Shown here: positions 29,101 through 36,396 of the stretch, in pieces | Numbering within the stretch: position 1 is the first letter of the stretch | How the letters are laid out: each line of letters begins with the position of its first letter | Notes under the pieces: generated by a model | Database searches by the model: none | What the model was told of the DNA's origin: nothing | The model's input: the letters and a program-made list of their open reading frames with translations, nothing else | Program-made: the position numbers and the translations under genes | Assembly: GCF_900187455.1 (NCBI RefSeq) | Contig: NZ_FYDX01000008.1 | Location: forward strand, 248,001-312,000 | Direction: 5' to 3' | From: Pseudomonas sp. Irchel 3E13 | GTDB lineage: Bacteria > Pseudomonadota > Gammaproteobacteria > Pseudomonadales > Pseudomonadaceae | Length of the DNA: 64,000 bases

Positions 29101-29577
29101 GGCCAGGTCTTTGCCGGCGACTTGGGTGAAGTTCAGTTGGCCACCGTTGAGGAAGCTCTGGTCGGTGACGTCGAAGGTGGTCGCCAGCAGGCCGGCCACG
29201 TCGACCTGGGAACCGGCGCCGAAAACGATGCCGTTGGGGTTGATCAGGAAGATGTTGCCGTTGGCCTGGAGGGCGCCCTGGATCTGCGAGACCTGGCTGC
29301 CCAGCACCCGGTTCAGGGTGATCGAGTCGTTACCGGCGTTCTGTGCGAAACGCACCAGCTCGCCAGCGTCGATGCTGAAGTCGGTCCAGTTGATGATGCC
29401 TTTCTGCAACGCCTGGGTGATGACCAGTTCGTTGTTGTTCATGGTGCCGATGGAGATGCCACCGGACACGGCCACGCCGCCTGTGGGTGCTGCGAATGCA
29501 ACCGAACTGCTGGCGCCGATCACGGAAACCGAGACCGCCTTGATGAATGTCTTCGTGCCTTTTTTCTTGCGGGACAT
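20101..29577 (-). CDS. Two-partner secretion exoprotein TpsA (filamentous haemagglutinin-like)
   Basis: This 3158-residue exoprotein begins with a long signal sequence (MSRKKKGTKTFIK, cleavage near AFA-AP, residue 30) and a TPS domain with the haemagglutination-activity motif FLINPNGIVFG (NPNGI at 113-117). The rest is a repetitive beta-helix rich in GN, TA and VN patterns, typical of adhesins and large contact proteins. Two features stand out. A helical, Ala-rich insertion occupies about residues 1217-1434 (DNA 25275-25925), and a block of near-identical 63-residue repeats lies at about 2090-2220. The C-terminus (FRGFVEGEDGVMTYNK) has no recognised toxin domain, which favours an adhesin or biofilm matrix protein over a CDI toxin. 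It is cotranscribed with tpsB, which lies 39 nt upstream. Confidence 0.95.
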   Translation of the reverse strand: MSRKKKGTKTFIKAVSVSVIGASSSVAFAAPTGGVAVSGGISIGTMNNNELVITQALQKGIINWTDFSIDAGELVRFAQNAGNDSITLNRVLGSQVSQIQGALQANGNIFLINPNGIVFGAGSQVDVAGLLATTFDVTDQSFLNGGQLNFTQVAGKDLASIANQGQITTGSGGFVYLVAPKVDNSGYVIANVGRVTMAAGDRFTVNLQGSNLINFSVSADTLAAATGNDLTGVNNSGTVSAQTVLLQGNSASGLMSSVVNNGGIIEATDLTINAGDIVQAGTIKGVGVAAATTATLAATNTITTADNSATRANTLNLSVTGAGASIGAEGAALRVDADVLNANAANGHVLVTDVNGGVALGEVNAGTATEGGSVVITAQNGSITSADTSKTNVSGYSAKFVADGAVGTDSDAVNTKVGVLSASTQNGGINVKNQGAVILGDVVAREQITINGQPAVSGAIDNSGSITLSNGNTGSKNVKVQATEGVVLTGTVSATNSLTVTSDTGSILAAQAGTSLVGRTVNLNAGTEVGDASQALSTQSNTVNAAAGNGGVYLSESQGLTIGTLTAAGTDNNVVLNATQGNITVGSITATGGKVDLTAGNGGITATGSGTNVTAGELTASSKSAIGAANKALSTSVDKITATTTAAQSGVYLSNGKALNSLSVTTPNGDTNVAFTGGSLVYSRNLNSLTLNRTQALDLSFSNTASGFKLNGIDAGADKSVSLTAAGDITQGSGSIVGKDVVIDASGNVGAVGTALQTQASTLNLTSRNGIANVANTSADLTVTAKANSTNGAVTVGQSGNLAVNSIVAKKAVELTAGGAVTTAADAVGTPISAGSLNVTGASIGTSSKALSSQVAGGAVNLTATGGDINYANIGAISLLDVLATQGKIAFQNSGDVVVGQVKAGGTVDFKVSGNVTDGNGSAANFITSGLTAAVKSFGTSGDAIEIQVDELVIDAANGGIYARQSNGNLLSLVQATSGGTGSDIQIAADGSIKLGNVDAGGNNVKLSAGGTIEDGRSNKTKANVVARELDMSAPGGIGKQGQLDLDVSFLSAAGGSGGVTATNAGAVAVNSSSLTGKGASAITIVATAITVLDNSGGTITMDGGSLTLTATSGNIVFLNQTDTIYLPGGGSITLTAMNKASSQVPGYDGVIIAGNLKTDGGNITLQAQSNITIGMLDAGTTGNVTVASAGGVILDGNGTAQNIRGNNVSLTASTPSKYTAELTRDTAIAEYSARDAEAAAKLLQLNILIQQLKDYEALVTSATVQNSLAELTQRLADISATAQSNKVDSMSKVADGLNTALNAASVVRNAAAVIAGAAQAIPFSGDAGADAAFAVVDLVLSAATLALDSYERYSLAPQQDLLVELNNTLDVANAAVYTAATNLATTTAIRDTTATSKATADLAVFKANTARDASLQVRKQAVAAYNLNQQIDSSADKPLGITANRLDINNGGVIDSSLYLDSAGSLGLGDITVAAGQKIVAEANNNIGVVGSVNSDTSISLKAGQAILGQGGTLATPDLKMVAGNGIGANQAVNTRTDRVAADAGNGGVAIVNANGGALLTIGTQGAVKGITGAGDISVTTDGSLKIDQLVKDSTHTHTVSLTSTNGSIIDGNTVERNVQGGTLVATAAGAIDLDTDVDTLNAEVTHAGNITLREANAVTANRLQTASGNIDLTAGGAVLVRNLDAGTGTINLRADGAVDDDQDNSTLIVADTLNINAAGSVGATGGNANRALDTQVNTVNVTAAGEVNLADVDDLTIGTLETDHGNVTVTTGGSLNVGTLSTGTTSDTVTLVAGNQITNTKTDGTSNIDAANLTLRAENGIGAANALNVKVGNLAGKTTTGSLKLNDLDGDLVIGTLAQNLGLGTLSGLNSTDGAIEVGTAGNLTVNESVTATTSGAVRLGAGGDVQQNAQIETENGDISVNAGGNVQQDEQIVADTGNIAVKAGGNIQQNADTKTKAGNIAVTADGDITMDANAQTASSVSGNVTVAAGGNASLQDVGAYAGDVNVSAQQGNLVQNGQLLTGSGNITAHAGRDLTTLALTGAMFAGNIDLSAGGNISLQHVGTNGGNIKLNAGGDLTQHQQVLTAAGNITAHAGGDLTTQGDTTVVGTGNIDYSAGGNANLQQVTTGNGNVDLAAKGNLTQNALVQTGAGNITAHADGDLTTQTDTTVVGTGNINYSAGDNANLQQVTTGNGNVDLAAKGNLTQNALVQTGAGNINAHADGNLTQNALVQTGAGNITAKAGRDLLMASGVHSVVTGNGDIVYNAAHNASLENLSTGNGAITLGAEQGNLTQNGLVHSGAGNITTSAGRDVTLNGETSTAQGNIALSAGQNLTQNALVHTDAGDVTTFAGNDVTLNGATSTFNGNVSLNAGRDLTQNALVNAAQGNVGANAGRDLLMTSVASTTTTTGNVDYSAAGNATVQEIGVDSGNVSVTAQGNLVQNGTLGVNNGNVSADAKGDLTMSVGALTNVNSQGNVAYTAGGNLLIDQIRTADGNATLTAKAGDIQVQGNAARNVTAKQLTATASGNIGSNDALRTDIDTLVAKADSGSIVVDEANAITLDNVAAANGQVSVNAGDITIKQLQGDSIALTSSGKVETLAGGLVKGGDLNVDAETGVNLHTAVDSATVWVNGSGNIALTEDDAITLTRLNTADGNIRVTAGGDIGVNTVNAGSQNVSLTSTGGAIVTQQPSFFARMLARVAQATGITGDRIELDAANGLGNGSQGALKLTGNTLDASTTRGDVNLAQSQAATLENVSTGNGNVQVVVADGNAVVGNVSGTGSVALTAENGQLVDDGNSTTRVQGNALNLSATDGIGANGALQTKATSINAQVSNSGNIAINEADGLDRLTVNSANGDVAVNSATGNLNVDVINATGHAVTLNANAGAIRDVNNNTVSNVNAQSANLTAANGVGQSGNAFDVNVRNLASTGGNGGAVLNSTSTSALNLTALTASQGDIVLTSAGDLNVNGGVSHTGGGNITLNGGNINQNANITTSGRGNVNVNGSGNVVMAPTSTTSTGNGTVSYTGGRSISVASIQTSNDVGGGRVVFVAPQVLDNMPGVANVRAWSVSLKADNGTNALIQELMGDVNDSSQVDLGNRVIGGSLAESRRFMEALLQPAVVQQTGPEKLFDAGLLNASQVSPFRGFVEGEDGVMTYNK
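22924..23301. repeat. Tandem 189-bp repeats inside tpsA
   Basis: Two adjacent, nearly identical units with a period of 189 bp (63 codons) start at 22924 and 23113. A partial third copy precedes them near 22861. In the protein they encode the pattern GNLTQNALVQTGAGNITAHA followed by DGDLTTQ. Slippage here could change adhesin length between strains. Confidence 0.85.
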
Positions 29578-29616
29578 GAGTACTTACCTGTGCGAATTGG
29601 GTGTGGTTTCCGTGGC

Positions 29617-31212
29617 TCAGAAGCGATAGCGGGCCTGGGCGTAGACGTAGGTGCTGTCCTCGGTTTTCTCACTGAGGGGCACACCGATGTCTACGCGCAG
29701 GTCGACGCTGTCGATCGGACGGGCCAGCAGGCCGATGGCGGCGCCGGTCAGGTCCTGATGATCGTCCTGGCCAACCAGGGTTTCCTTCAGCCAGACCTGG
29801 CCGTGGTCGATACGCGCGGTGGCCTGGTAGCGGTCGTTGTCCTTGAACAGTGAGTAGCGACCTTCCAGGCTGGCGGTGAAACCGTGGTCACCCGACCAGG
29901 TCGACGGCGCGTGGCCGACCACCGAGTTGAAGCCGCCGACACCCCACTGCTCGCTGGACACCAGCGAATCGAGGGAGTACTGGCCGGCGATGCGCGGGAT
30001 CACCAGGAAACGCGGGGTGATCTGTTGCAGGCGAGCGATGTCGAAGGTGAATTTGGTGAACGTGTTGTCCGCTTTGGCGGCGGCGCGGCTGGACATGATC
30101 GACTCGTCGTCCATGCCGCCCAACGCTTCGCCCAGGCCGTAGTGCAGGCCGGCGGTGGCGAGGGTGCGGCCGTACAGGTCGGAGTTGTCCAGGTTCAGGC
30201 TGAAGCGCAGTTTGCGGATCTTGTCTTCGGCGGTACGCACGCCAAGGATGCTTTGCTCCAGGTCTTGCGATTCCAGCCAGGCCTCGGCGGTGATGATGCT
30301 GCGCGCCGAGCGCACGAAGTCTTGCGACACGCCCAGGCCCCAGCTCTGGTTGTCACCTTCGATTTCCAGCACGCGGTAGGTGTTGCCGACGTCGACGTTA
30401 CCTTTCGAGAAGTAGGCGCGGGCCTTGGTGCCTTGGGCGTTGAGCGGCAGGCTGTAGTCGACGTAGCCGTACCACAAGTCGCCGTCGCCGATGGAGGTCA
30501 GCGCCATGACGTTGGCTTCGTCGCCGTGGCCGCTCAGGTTGGCGAACTTCAGGCTCGGGATCACGCGGGTTTCGCCGGTGTCCTTGCTGCCGTAGTTGTT
30601 GACTTCAACGGCGCCCTGGACGCGGGCTGCCTCGGTGACATCGACCACCAGGTCGGTGGAACCGGTTTCCACGCCTGGCTGCAGGGTCGAGCTGACCTCG
30701 ATGCCGGACAGACGATTGAGGTGAGTCAGCGAGCGCTCGACCTGTTCCAGGGTGAACGGCTTGCCGGCGACCACGCCGCCCGCAGTCAGGGCGTCAAGCA
30801 CCTGCTCGTTGGAGAAACGTTTGGCACCCGTGACTTGCACGTTACCCAACCAGCCTTCGAGAACCACCAGCTTGAGGGCGTTCTGGTTGGCGAAGTCCTG
30901 GGCGGGCACCACCACCTTGACCAGGCGGTAGCCGGAGGCCTGGTAGTAGGCCTCGACCTTGGCGGCCAGGGCTTTCATTTCGACCAGGCTCATCGGGCGG
31001 CCGATATCGCCGGCGATCTGCGCGCTGAGCTGCTCGGTGGTGAAGGTGCGGTTACCGCTGAATTCCACGGCCTTGACCATCACCTGGGCTTGCGAAGCCT
31101 GGGATTGCGGGACCTGGGTGGCGGATTCGTTGGCCAATGCTGCGTTGGCGGTCATCACGGCAAAACCGAGGGCGCACAGCAGCGCCTTCGCCGGTACGTG
31201 GGAATAGAGCAT
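29617..31212 (-). CDS. Two-partner secretion outer-membrane transporter TpsB (FhaC/ShlB family)
   Basis: This 531-residue Omp85-superfamily pore exports TpsA. The signal peptide ends near ANA-ALANE (about residue 25-29). Two POTRA regions cover roughly 45-200 (for example VEFSGNRTFTTEQL and VQVTGAKRFSNEQVL), and the 16-stranded barrel follows, ending in YAQARYRF with the terminal aromatic. In the L6 hairpin, where FhaC has VRGF, this protein reads GGFNSVVGH, so the signature arginine is replaced. The ATG at 31212 gives a proper signal peptide. An upstream extension to 31407 would precede it with non-signal sequence. Confidence 0.93.
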   Translation of the reverse strand: MLYSHVPAKALLCALGFAVMTANAALANESATQVPQSQASQAQVMVKAVEFSGNRTFTTEQLSAQIAGDIGRPMSLVEMKALAAKVEAYYQASGYRLVKVVVPAQDFANQNALKLVVLEGWLGNVQVTGAKRFSNEQVLDALTAGGVVAGKPFTLEQVERSLTHLNRLSGIEVSSTLQPGVETGSTDLVVDVTEAARVQGAVEVNNYGSKDTGETRVIPSLKFANLSGHGDEANVMALTSIGDGDLWYGYVDYSLPLNAQGTKARAYFSKGNVDVGNTYRVLEIEGDNQSWGLGVSQDFVRSARSIITAEAWLESQDLEQSILGVRTAEDKIRKLRFSLNLDNSDLYGRTLATAGLHYGLGEALGGMDDESIMSSRAAAKADNTFTKFTFDIARLQQITPRFLVIPRIAGQYSLDSLVSSEQWGVGGFNSVVGHAPSTWSGDHGFTASLEGRYSLFKDNDRYQATARIDHGQVWLKETLVGQDDHQDLTGAAIGLLARPIDSVDLRVDIGVPLSEKTEDSTYVYAQARYRF

Positions 31213-32837
31213 GGGAACCTTGCTGTCAGTGATTGGCGAGGAGGTTTTTAGAGGCAGGTCATTCGATCGTCGGGATACATCCAGCATCTTTGTTTCTCTA
31301 GCGATTGAGCACACTCGAGCCGGCGTCCTGACGGAGCCGAACATCCTTGGTAAACCGTTGGCATTTTTCAGGCGCAAGGGCGCCCGGGCCGAAAAAAGAT
31401 CAGCCAAAAAAGTTTTACGCAGGCACAGACAAGCGGCCTCGGTTGAGGCGCATGCGCAGGCGTGTAATTAGTTTGATTCTCGAAAAAATAGAACAGCATT
31501 CAGCGGCGTGATACCGCTTGCACCGTCGCGCAGGTGAACTGCGTCGACACCCCATCGCGCCTGTTCTTTGTCAGGCTCCAAGATGGATGTTTTTCTAGGT
31601 TTTCTTGATATCTGCTCCTTTGCTCGAAGGAGCGCTCCCCTATTTCTGCTGGGCTTGAACAGCCCCCCCGGTCTGCGTGGCGCGTTTTAAAAAACGGATT
31701 CTTTAATGGTGAAAACCATCGTCCGTTTGATTTTATGCTCCCCCCCGCATTCCGTCGCAGCGATGACCCATAGCAGGGTCAGAGGTAGTACGACCGCATT
31801 AATAGCGCTGTTGCGACCGGCGGTCAATGGCAATGTGACATCATTTTTTTTGACGCGGATTAATTGACGTCAGGAAGTGTAAGTATTGTAAGTGCGCTAA
31901 TGGCGAAGCGAGGGGCAGGTTGTCTCTTGATCGCCTGCAGGGCAGGTGGGGCGGGGCGAGCGCGCGATTTGTTAACGCGCTAACTATTTGTAAAGCGGTA
32001 ACTTTTTGCTGCGCGTGGCGCGGCTGAGGAATGGCTCGGGTGAACTCGAAAAGTTTGCGCGAATGTCTTTTGTTTGCAAGAAATAGTTGGTAAGGCCGGC
32101 CGGGTTGGTAGTCGTGTGATTTTTAAATAAGGATTTATTAGTTGGGCTAGTAGTTTGGTAAGTTAATTTTAGTTTGCGGGAAGTTGTTGAGCTTGCGTTC
32201 AGATGGTTGTTTAGGTTTAGCGGCGTTGTTTGTTGTTTTATTGTTGGGGTTGTTGTGTTGCTATTTTTTCTGGATTCTTGGCGGTGGATGAAGGGCGAAT
32301 TTTAGTTGTTGTTTATTTTTTGCAGTTAGGTTGTGGGTGGGGAAGTTGCAAGGTCGTATTCAACGTGCACGCATCGGAAGTGCGGGCGGTATTAAGTGGA
32401 GTTTGATGATTTTTATAGTCGTAAGGGTGTCTCGCCCCCGAAAACATGGAGCAATCCCGGGGTGAGATAGCGACGAAGGCGTGCGTGGTGGAACGGAGTA
32501 AAAGTGTCCGCTGTTCAACGGGAAAGTGGGCGATGGCCTGTTCGTGAAAAATGAAAAATCGACGTCATTTATCAGCTCTGATTACGCCCGTTCTGACGTT
32601 GGAACTGGGTCCGGAAAACGGTTCAAATGGGGTGCTTGGCATCTGAATGAGTGGCTGAATATTTCCACTTATGTTTGAGCCAAAACGCGTCCGGGCATTG
32701 TTTTTATTGCCCGTGAAACCATCAGGAAAAATGTGACGCAGTAGACATTTTATGGGGGTGTCAGGCGAATACGGTATACAGCGTAATTCAAGGCCTGAGC
32801 CATTACACAGGACGCGTGGAAATACATTCCGTATGTC
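31213..32837. other. 1.6-kb AT-rich region without recognisable genes
   Basis: No ORF of useful length is found on either strand between tpsB and the diguanylate cyclase. Base composition shifts to AT-rich, T-rich runs from about 31460 to 32760, in strong contrast to the flanks. An inverted repeat pairs CTCGCCCC (near 32431) with GGGGTGAG (near 32459). The stretch probably holds the tpsBA promoter and could be a binding target of H-NS-like MvaT/MvaU proteins. A small RNA is possible but not identified. Confidence 0.6.
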
Positions 32838-33701
32838 TTATCCCGCCGCCGAACGACGCCTTTTTACCCGGTACATATCGCTGTCCGCATGGCTGAGCAG
32901 GGTATCGGCATCCTCGCCGTCAGCGGGATAGCAGGCCACACCGATGCTGCAGGACGGCATGGAAAGCCCGTCGAAGTCGTCACCCAGCGGTTCGGCCATG
33001 ACCGCGAGAATCTGCGCCACCTTTTCGGCAACGGCTTCCTCCGACGGGATATCGCTCAGCAGCACGGTGAACTCATCACCGCCCATCCTCGCCACCGTGT
33101 CCGTCTCGCGCACGCAGCGTTCCAGGCGCCGGGCAATGGCGCACAGCACGCGATCACCGGCGGCATGCCCGTGGACATCGTTGATCAGCTTGAAGTCATT
33201 GATATCCAGAAACAGCAAGGCCGCCGTGCTGTTGTGGCGCTGCGCCGTGCGCAGGGCCGATTCCAGGCGGTCATTGAACACCGAGCGGTTGGTCAGTTTG
33301 GTCAGCGGGTCGTGATGGGCGAGAAACCGAAGCTCATCTTCGGCCCGGGTCAGGGCCGTGACGTTGCGCGCGACACCGATCCGCGCCTCTACCTCGTCGG
33401 ACCAGAAGGCCGCCCAGAGAATATTCACCACGCCGCCGTCCTTGCGGATATAGCGGTTGCGGAAATCGAAGTGGGGTTGCCCGTTCATCACCCGGATGAT
33501 CGAAGCCCGCGTGGCCGGCAGGTCGTCGGGGTGCATGTATTGGGTGATCAGGGTGCCGGTCAGTTCGTCGGCGCGGTAGCCCAACAGTGCCTCGCAGGCG
33601 TCGCTGACAAAGACGATCCGGTTGTCCCGGTCGACCACGAAGACCGTGTCCAGCATCAGGTGGATCAGTTTGGGGTAGAGCGCTTTCAGGTCAACGGGCA
33701 T
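32838..33701 (-). CDS. PAS-GGDEF diguanylate cyclase
   Basis: This 287-residue cytoplasmic protein has a PAS domain (about 10-120, LDTVFVVDRDNRIVFVSDACE) with a PAC-like end, and a GGDEF domain (about 125-285). The active site reads RMGGDEF and is intact. RETD lies exactly five residues upstream and is the RxxD inhibitory I-site, so it should make cyclic di-GMP and be feedback-inhibited. It lies beyond the AT-rich promoter region of the TpsA/TpsB adhesin and is transcribed in the same direction. Control of adhesin expression or biofilm is a reasonable inference. Confidence 0.92.
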   Translation of the reverse strand: MPVDLKALYPKLIHLMLDTVFVVDRDNRIVFVSDACEALLGYRADELTGTLITQYMHPDDLPATRASIIRVMNGQPHFDFRNRYIRKDGGVVNILWAAFWSDEVEARIGVARNVTALTRAEDELRFLAHHDPLTKLTNRSVFNDRLESALRTAQRHNSTAALLFLDINDFKLINDVHGHAAGDRVLCAIARRLERCVRETDTVARMGGDEFTVLLSDIPSEEAVAEKVAQILAVMAEPLGDDFDGLSMPSCSIGVACYPADGEDADTLLSHADSDMYRVKRRRSAAG

Positions 33702-33966
33702 GGTTCATGGCGTCCGATTGATACAACTTGATCATGGCCCGGCCGTGCAATCAGGCCCCGAGCGTTGTTGCAGACGTCCATGAAGTGGCGAGTGTCGCCT
33801 ATCGGCTGGCCATTTGGAATGGGTTGGCCAGCGTCGCCGGTTGCAACCCGCGCGCCGATCGCCGCCAAACCAGCACCGACCATTTGAAATACCCGGCATT
33901 GCCCGACAGAATTGCCCCCCGATCCGGCCAAGCGCGCCGGACGCTTGTGGTGAAAAAGGGGCGGTA

Positions 33967-34662
33967 GTGAACGAACAGACATTGTCCAAGCGCCTGGAGC
34001 GCGTGGCGGCGCAGGTGCCAGCCGGGGCGCGGCTGGCCGATATCGGCTCGGATCACGCCTATCTGCCGGTGGCGTTGATGCGCCGTGGCGCCATTGCGGC
34101 GGCGGTGGCGGGCGAGGTCGCGTTGACGCCGTTTCGTGCGGCCGAGCGCACGGTTCGCGAGAACGACCTGCAACACGGCATCACCGTGCGCCTGGCCAAC
34201 GGCCTGGCGGCGATCGAGGCGGGGGACGGGATCACGGCGGTCAGCCTGTGCGGCATGGGCGGCGAGACGATTCGCGACATCCTCGCCAGCGGCAAGGCCC
34301 ACCTGAGCGGCGAGGAACGCTTGGTCCTGCAGCCCAACGGCGGCGAGCAGCCGCTACGGCAATGGCTGATGGACAACGACTACCGCATCCTCAGCGAAGA
34401 AGTGCTGCGGGAAAATCGCTTCGACTACGAAATCATCGTCGCCGAGCGCAGCGGGCCGGTGCTGTACAGCCCCGAGGAACTGTACTTCGGGCCGTTGCAG
34501 ATGCAGGCGCGCAGCCCGGCGTTCCTGGCCAAGTGGCAGCGGTTGTTGCGGTTGAAGCAGCGCACGCTGGTCAACTTCGCCCAGGCCCGGCAGGCCGTGC
34601 CGGAAGAGAAAGTGCGGGATTTGGCCCGGCAGGTTCAGTGGATCACTGACCTGCTGGGCTGA
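33967..34662 (+). CDS. trmK: tRNA (adenine(22)-N1)-methyltransferase TrmK family
   Basis: This 231-residue SAM-dependent methyltransferase (DUF633/TrmK) shows the family motifs LADIGSDHAYLP (SAM binding) and CGMGGETIRDIL, then LQPNGGEQPLRQWL. It methylates N1 of A22 in tRNA in characterised relatives. The start is GTG 33967, preceded by AAGGGGCGG. A longer upstream reading is not supported. It stands alone. The 265 bp upstream contain nothing I recognise. Confidence 0.88.
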   Translation: MNEQTLSKRLERVAAQVPAGARLADIGSDHAYLPVALMRRGAIAAAVAGEVALTPFRAAERTVRENDLQHGITVRLANGLAAIEAGDGITAVSLCGMGGETIRDILASGKAHLSGEERLVLQPNGGEQPLRQWLMDNDYRILSEEVLRENRFDYEIIVAERSGPVLYSPEELYFGPLQMQARSPAFLAKWQRLLRLKQRTLVNFAQARQAVPEEKVRDLARQVQWITDLLG

Positions 34663-34722
34663 GGGTCAAGCATCCAGCGCCATTGCGAGCGGGTGCATGT
34701 TGGACGATTTAGGGTCGCGGCG

Positions 34723-34746
34723 TTTCGCGAGCAAGCTCGCTCCTAC
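34723..34746 (+). repeat. Single REP element
   Basis: TTTCGCGAGCAAGCTCGCTC followed by CTAC, same core and orientation as at 19928. It sits between the convergent trmK and the 529-residue gene. Confidence 0.85.
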
Positions 34747-34777
34747 ACCTGTAGGCACGTTCAACCGCCGCATGTTG

Positions 34778-36367
34778 CTAGCCGCGGATCTCCGACGTGT
34801 TGGACTGCAATCCCCACTCACTGCGTTTCGACGCCAACTGTGCTTCGAGAATCGAAACCCCGCGATCCCTCAACGACGCCCGTTCCTGAGTGAACGCGTC
34901 ATTGAGCAGACCCAGCAGGTTACGCGACTCGGACACCGACGTCGGCGTGCTCACATCCGCTTCCACCGCACCATTGATAAAGGTACGAACACGCTCGTTC
35001 TGGCTAGCCTGCTGAGTCGCGGTAGCCTCGATCAGCCGGTCTTTCTTGTCGTAGGCCAGGCGAGTGCTGCTGCTCGATTGATCGTTGATCTCGTGATAGC
35101 GGTAGTTCTGCGACGCGTTATCAGTGCCAAGCGCCAGCGCCACTTCCGGGTTGAGGCTTGCGTGGTAGGCGGCTTTCAGGCTGGCCTGCTGGTCCTGTTG
35201 GACCGAGCGGGCGGCCTCAGCAGTGCCACGAGCCGTGGTCGACTGGGAAACCTTGTAGTCGAAGTAGTCAGTCTCCGACAGCCGCATCGGGTTGACCTGC
35301 TTGACCTCCTGGCTGATCGAGGCGCTGAAGTCGGCCAGGCCGCTGAGCAGCACGCGGTCGTTCTTGCCCAGCACCGAGGTGCGTTCGGTGGAGGTCTTGC
35401 TGCCATCGTCGGCGCTGTTGAGCTGAACGAAGGCGGCCTTGAACAGGTTCGTCAGGTTTTCATCACCCTTGCCCCGGCGCTGCGCCGTGTCGAACTGGGT
35501 CAGGTAGTTCTGGATCGCCGCCTGGCGCTGGGCGTCGTTACCCAGCAGCGTCTTGTCGCGGGTATCGAGGTTCAACTGCACGTTGCCGGAAGGGCCTTGC
35601 AGGCTCAGGGTGCGGGCGCTGTCGTTCAGGCTCAGGTTGAAGCGCTGCGGTTCGCCGCTGGCGGTTTCCAGCTGGGCGCTCATCTGCAAGGAGCTGAACA
35701 GGCTCGGGTCGAGCTTGACCAGGTTACCGAGGTCCAGGCGCGGCGGATCTTCGGTCAGGCCATTGATGGCGCCCTGGAAACTGTCAGCCAGCGCAGCCAG
35801 GCCCTTGAGTTCATTGTCAGTGAGCTGGCCGCCCTCAACCTGGGCGCTGACCGCCAGGCCTTTCTCGTTGCTGGCCAGGGACAGGGTGACGGTGGCGCCG
35901 GAGGCGCTGGTCAGGGTCAGGCTGACGGCGTTGGTCGGGTTCTCGCGCAGGCCGTTGCCTTGCAGTTTCAGTGCCTCGGCGCTGGGCTGGGTGCCTTCGG
36001 TAAAGGTGAACACCGATTGCGAAACGGATTGCCCGCCATTGGCCGCCAGTTGCTCCAGCAAGGCCGCGCCGATGCCCTGGAAGCGGGCGCCGATGGAGGA
36101 CGACTGGATGCTGCTGATCAGGCTGATGCTGAGTTTGTCGAGGTTGTCTTGCTCCAGCGCGTAGCGGACCTGCGACGCGCCGAGGGTGCCTCGCGAGGTG
36201 TAGAGGCGTGCGTCCTCGTTGCTGTTGGGGCTCTGCCCCAGGCTGACGGTGGTGCTGGGGATGGCCGTGACCGCCTCGACCGCGTTGATGCTCTCGGTAC
36301 TGACGGGTGCCGGCTGGGGCGCAATGTACACGGGGGAAATGCGCAATCCCGCGATGGTTGGGCTCAT
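34778..36367 (-). CDS. Conserved Pseudomonas protein of unknown function, 529 residues
   Basis: I cannot assign a function. The protein has no signal peptide and a Ser/Thr/Ala-rich, low-complexity character. Alternating helical and strand segments are seen, and the C-terminus (about 480-529) is helical and charged (NLLGLLNDAFTQERASLRDRG). The N-terminus MSPTIAGLRISPVYIAP is typical of a Pseudomonas family sometimes mislabelled as lactate dehydrogenase. No dehydrogenase motif is present here. It is monocistronic, with ATG 36365-36367. Confidence 0.82.
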   Translation of the reverse strand: MSPTIAGLRISPVYIAPQPAPVSTESINAVEAVTAIPSTTVSLGQSPNSNEDARLYTSRGTLGASQVRYALEQDNLDKLSISLISSIQSSSIGARFQGIGAALLEQLAANGGQSVSQSVFTFTEGTQPSAEALKLQGNGLRENPTNAVSLTLTSASGATVTLSLASNEKGLAVSAQVEGGQLTDNELKGLAALADSFQGAINGLTEDPPRLDLGNLVKLDPSLFSSLQMSAQLETASGEPQRFNLSLNDSARTLSLQGPSGNVQLNLDTRDKTLLGNDAQRQAAIQNYLTQFDTAQRRGKGDENLTNLFKAAFVQLNSADDGSKTSTERTSVLGKNDRVLLSGLADFSASISQEVKQVNPMRLSETDYFDYKVSQSTTARGTAEAARSVQQDQQASLKAAYHASLNPEVALALGTDNASQNYRYHEINDQSSSSTRLAYDKKDRLIEATATQQASQNERVRTFINGAVEADVSTPTSVSESRNLLGLLNDAFTQERASLRDRGVSILEAQLASKRSEWGLQSNTSEIRG

Positions 36368-36396
36368 GATCGGTAGCCTTTAGTTTCCATACTGGT

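Noticed and set aside
19822..29853. A 3343-codon open frame on the plus strand, antisense to tpsA
   Set aside because: The length is striking, but it lies fully antisense to a recognisable exoprotein gene. The composition (Val/Asp/Gly-rich repeats) is what GC3-biased, repetitive TpsA codons yield on the opposite strand. No start context or domain supports it.
33702..33966. Several short frames between the diguanylate cyclase and trmK
   Set aside because: All overlap each other on both strands without ribosome sites or recognisable motifs.
34778..36367. Reading of the 529-residue protein as a lactate dehydrogenase
   Set aside because: Similar proteins are sometimes labelled so, but no Rossmann or catalytic motif is visible.
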